The notes below the pieces were generated by a model that did not search any database, had not been told where the DNA came from, and saw nothing but the letters and a program-made list of their open reading frames with translations. A stretch of DNA of 64,000 nucleotides from Cadophora sp. MPI-SDFR-AT-0126 (Eukaryota > Ascomycota > Leotiomycetes > Helotiales > Ploettnerulaceae): positions 992,001 to 1,056,000 of the forward strand of contig JAGMVK010000011.1 in assembly GCA_020747065.1 (NCBI GenBank). Reading direction: 5' to 3'. How positions within the stretch are numbered: position 1 is the first letter of the stretch; each line of letters starts with the position of its first letter. Position numbers and translations under genes: made by a program. Shown piece by piece: positions 61,151 through 64,000 of this stretch.

Positions 61151-61593
61151 GCGTATGAAGAAAGTGGACGTCAACGGCGAACGTCAACAGACGCAGCTTG
61201 GACGAGACTTGACGAGACAGAAGAGAAGAGAAGAGAAGAGCCAAGAATATCTCACCGGCCAAACGAACAAATATTACCTTACCCGACAAACAGAGTTGGC
61301 ATTCACCACCAAGCGTCGTAAGCACTGACTGACTGACTGACTAGGTATACATACAGCCGTTGTTATTGCGCGAAAGTACAAATTTAACCCCCACCGGTCC
61401 GCCTTGACACACACTTCAATTGACTGCCTGCCTGCCTCACGTGCTGCCAGCCTGACGCCGGCCTTCCAGCATCACGCCCCTGGCTCTTTCCCTGCTCCTC
61501 GGCTGGACAACACTTGCATGAAATATTGCCGACACGACGACCTTCACTCCTGGGCCTCCTAAAGTCCTCGAAGATTGCAAGACATTTGCCTTA

Positions 61594-61618
61594 AAGAAGA
61601 AGAAGAAGAAGAAGAAGA
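61594..61618. repeat. aag trinucleotide tract
   Basis: Perfect aga/aag run ending 30 bp before the VAC14 start, so probably within its leader. Confidence 0.9.
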
Positions 61619-61649
61619 ACATGTCACTGGCATCCAGCTGATACCCAAT

Positions 61650-64000
61650 ATGGAGCCGAGCATCCAGCGCGCTCTGAACGACAAATTATACGACAAGCGG
61701 AAGGTCGGAGCTCTTGAGTATGTATCCCATAGGCCCATGACATGAACCTTGAAGTTGACCGTCTTCCAGTCTCGAGCGTGTCATTAGAGATCTTGCTGCA
61801 GGAAAGGAATTCGACAGGATCAAGAAGATCATCCAGCAGCTCTGCAACGACTTTGCTTATGCCGTCCACCAACCTCACGCCCGGAATGGCGGTCTCATTG
61901 GCTTGGCAGCCGCAGCTATTGCATTAGGACCGGTATGTTTGAAACAGAAATTATGCAAATTATGTCACTCACAGTCTGACAGGACTTGGCTCGGTATTTG
62001 GATGAGATCGTGCCTCCCGTGCTAGCCTGCTTTACAGACCAAGATGCACGAGTTCGCTACTATGCATGTGAAAGCATGTACAACATCGCGAAGGTAGCAA
62101 AAGGCGAGGTGTTGCCTTACTTCAATGACATTTTTGATGCGTTGTGCAAAGTGAGCCAAGCCAAATATTTACAAATTTCATATGGCATGGTACTGATCGA
62201 TGAATAGCTCGGTGCGGACTCTGAGTTGTCTGTGAAAAATGGGGCCGAACTTCTGGACCGATTGATCAAAGACATTGTCTCTGAATCAGCGGCGACATAT
62301 GTCTCGATTCTCCAAACTTCCGAAGACTCAACTGCTGAGACCGACAAAGAGACTCCGGATGAGTCTGTGGACCTCCCTACAGCCTTCTCGCTTGCTCGAT
62401 TCATTCCTTTGCTGAAAGAGAGAATCTATGTAATCAATCCATTCACGAGGACGTTCCTTGTGGGTTGGATCACCTTATTGGATTCGATTCCTGATTTGGA
62501 ATTGGTATCTTATCTCCCTGACTTCCTAGGCGGTCTCTTCAAGTTCCTCAGTGATCCGAACCGAGATGTCCACGTTGCGACGCAGGGAGCTTTGGAGAGA
62601 TTCTTGAGCGAGATCAAACGTATTTCCCGAATTAAGAAGGGACTTGCCGAAAGTCGAAAATCTCGGAGTGACGTCAAAAGAAAGCGGTCAGGCTCGATGG
62701 ACAGTGAAAACTCGATGGTTCCTGATGCAGGTGCAGATGAGGATTCTGGAAGTGGCGACGAGAAGGACGTCAGTAGCGACGATGATTGGGTTCCTGGACA
62801 AGATGTCCAAGTGAACCACAAAGAGATCTTGGAGATACTGACGGCTAATCTTGATTCTCCGTTAGGTTTGTTACCTGATATTTTTGATTTCGAATTTGTT
62901 AACATGTGACAGAAGAAGACAGCCTTCTGGAATCGCTGAGATGGATTGTCGATTTCCTGGATATATGCCCCGAAGAGGTGTTACCATTTGCCCCGAAGAT
63001 CCTGGCTCATTTGTTGCCTGCTATGGCAAGTGGTGTCGAGACCATTCGACTAGCTGCTGCAAGGGTCAACACATCTTTGATGGATTATGTCGTTTCGCTT
63101 TCTGACGAAGGTGCTCCATCGGAGTCCACCACTGGGCCATCTAAGATACCCACTTCGGTAGTAAGGGATAGTGTTGGCAACGAGAGAAGGGACTCCTCTA
63201 CGAATACTCGCGGATCCATATCAAACTCTCGTGAATTGGATAGACGAGAATCGGAGGTCCAGACACCCCCACCACCGTACAAAACTTCTTCGCCAGCTTC
63301 ACCGTCGCCACCTCAAGTCGATCTCGACTATGCAGCGGCTGTTAATTCTTTGACTCTTCTGTTCCTGAACGACCATGAAGCTACAAGAGTTGCTGCTCTG
63401 ACATGGCTTCTCATGCTCCATCGCAAGGCTCCCAGAAAGGTGCTTGCTTTCAACGATGGCACTTTCCCCGCTCTGTTGAAAACGCTCTCAGATCCCGCCG
63501 AGGCGGTTGTAACTCGAGATCTCCAGCTGCTTTCCCAGATATCAAGGAACAGTGGGGATGACTACTTCAGCTCGTTCATGGAGAATCTTCTGCAGCTGTT
63601 CTCTACTGATAGAAAACTCCTCGAAACTCGTGGAAATTTGATCATTAGACAACTTTGTGTCAGTCTCAGCGCAGAAAGAATATACCGCACACTTGCAGAC
63701 TGTATTGAGAAGGAAGAGGATGTTGAATTTGCTAGCATCATGGTCCAGAATCTCAACAATAACCTTATCACAGCTCCAGAGCTAGCCGAACTTCGAAAAA
63801 GGCTTCGAAACTTGGAAACCAAGGCGAGGCCATCTTTTACTTGATTACAATCCCATGCTAATAATTCTCAGGATGGACAAACCTTCTTCGTCGCCCTGTT
63901 TAGATCTTGGTGTTACAATGCTGTCGCAACATTTTCCTTGTGTCTTCTGGCCCAAGCATATGAACAGGCCTATAATCTCCTTCAGATATTGTACGCTGCT
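61650..64000 (+). CDS. VAC14: Vac14, scaffold of the Fab1/PIKfyve complex (partial)
   Basis: Six exons are visible (61,650-61,717; 61,770-61,932; 61,983-62,150; 62,208-62,865; 62,913-63,823; 63,872 to about 63,990 or beyond), nearly 700 codons starting [28 protein letters not shown]; the gene runs off the window. Vac14 is a HEAT-repeat scaffold that holds the PI3P 5-kinase Fab1 and the phosphatase Fig4 at the vacuole membrane, making PI(3,5)P2. HEAT segments ([22 protein letters not shown]) and the conserved [19 protein letters not shown] block are clear. A Ser/acidic loop interrupts near residues 270-320. The fifth intron (63,824-63,871) appears to start with GC. A donor-like gtacgc at 63,991 suggests another intron at the edge. 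Confidence 0.93.

Larger units (their letters stand above)
60215..61649. other. Intergenic region with pentanucleotide tracts
   Basis: 1.4 kb before VAC14. It holds a gcatc tract (60,882-60,906), a gcata tract (61,096-61,150), an agaag tract near 61,220-61,240, an actg tract near 61,325 and an aag tract (61,594-61,618). Open frames over the tracts are repeat artefacts. Confidence 0.7.

Noticed and set aside
61035..61325. Minus-strand frames with M-L-C-Y-A repeats
   Set aside because: Direct translation of the gcata tract.
1..64000. tRNA genes, rRNA, CRISPR arrays, telomere repeats
   Set aside because: No B-box with a matching cloverleaf, no spaced direct-repeat array and no TTAGGG runs were seen on either strand by eye.

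Overview
The window is nuclear DNA of a filamentous ascomycete. The evidence is many short introns (35-340 nt) with GT-AG ends and CTRAY branch sites, typical fungal orthologues, and a long AT-rich block whose dead transposons carry Q-to-stop and W-to-stop changes, as expected from repeat-induced point mutation (RIP). Gene structures resemble Leotiomycetes; that placement is an inference, and no marker in the window proves it.

Region A (1 to about 22,920) is a gene-free AT isochore made of broken mobile elements. From about 2.3 to 4.9 kb on the minus strand lies a RIP-degraded Helitron (Rep and Pif1-like helicase motifs readable). From 6,465 to 22,698 lies one LTR retrotransposon of the Ty1/Copia type on the minus strand, with roughly 215-bp LTRs and a 5-bp target duplication (atctt). 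A second Copia element (10,718-19,334, plus strand, 78-bp LTRs, target duplication gggat) is inserted in its integrase. Removing the insert and one duplication copy restores the integrase frame. The inner element carries extra DNA between pol and the 3' LTR, including a degenerate, apparently intron-bearing antisense gene.

Region B (about 22,920 to 64,000) is ordinary gene-rich DNA of balanced composition, starting about 450 bp before the first gene. In order: phosphatidylserine synthase (+), GAR1 (-) divergent from threonyl-tRNA synthetase (+), a SLM1/2-like PH-domain protein (+), an Ldb17/SPIN90-like protein (-), a 7.2-kb spacer with no recognisable gene, a three-RRM Gly-rich Gbp2/Hrb1-like protein (+), an unrecognised Cys-rich protein (+), SRP14 (-) divergent from SGD1/NOM1 (+), mitochondrial dihydrolipoyl dehydrogenase (+), an unrecognised small gene built of symmetric micro-exons (-), a cytochrome-b5-fused sphingolipid delta-8-type desaturase (+), a possible small Gly/Ser-rich protein (+), and the 5' part of VAC14 (+), which runs off the window. 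These are mostly housekeeping functions (membrane lipids and phosphoinositides, rRNA/snoRNP, translation, SRP) and do not form a cluster with one job.

The most unusual items are the nested Copia pair with its antisense gene remnant, the micro-exon gene at 54,135-55,037 (six phase-2 introns and five internal exons all divisible by three), an 8-nt exon in the RRM gene, and an apparent GC-AG intron in VAC14. I did not find a defence system, gene cluster, CRISPR array or tRNA gene.
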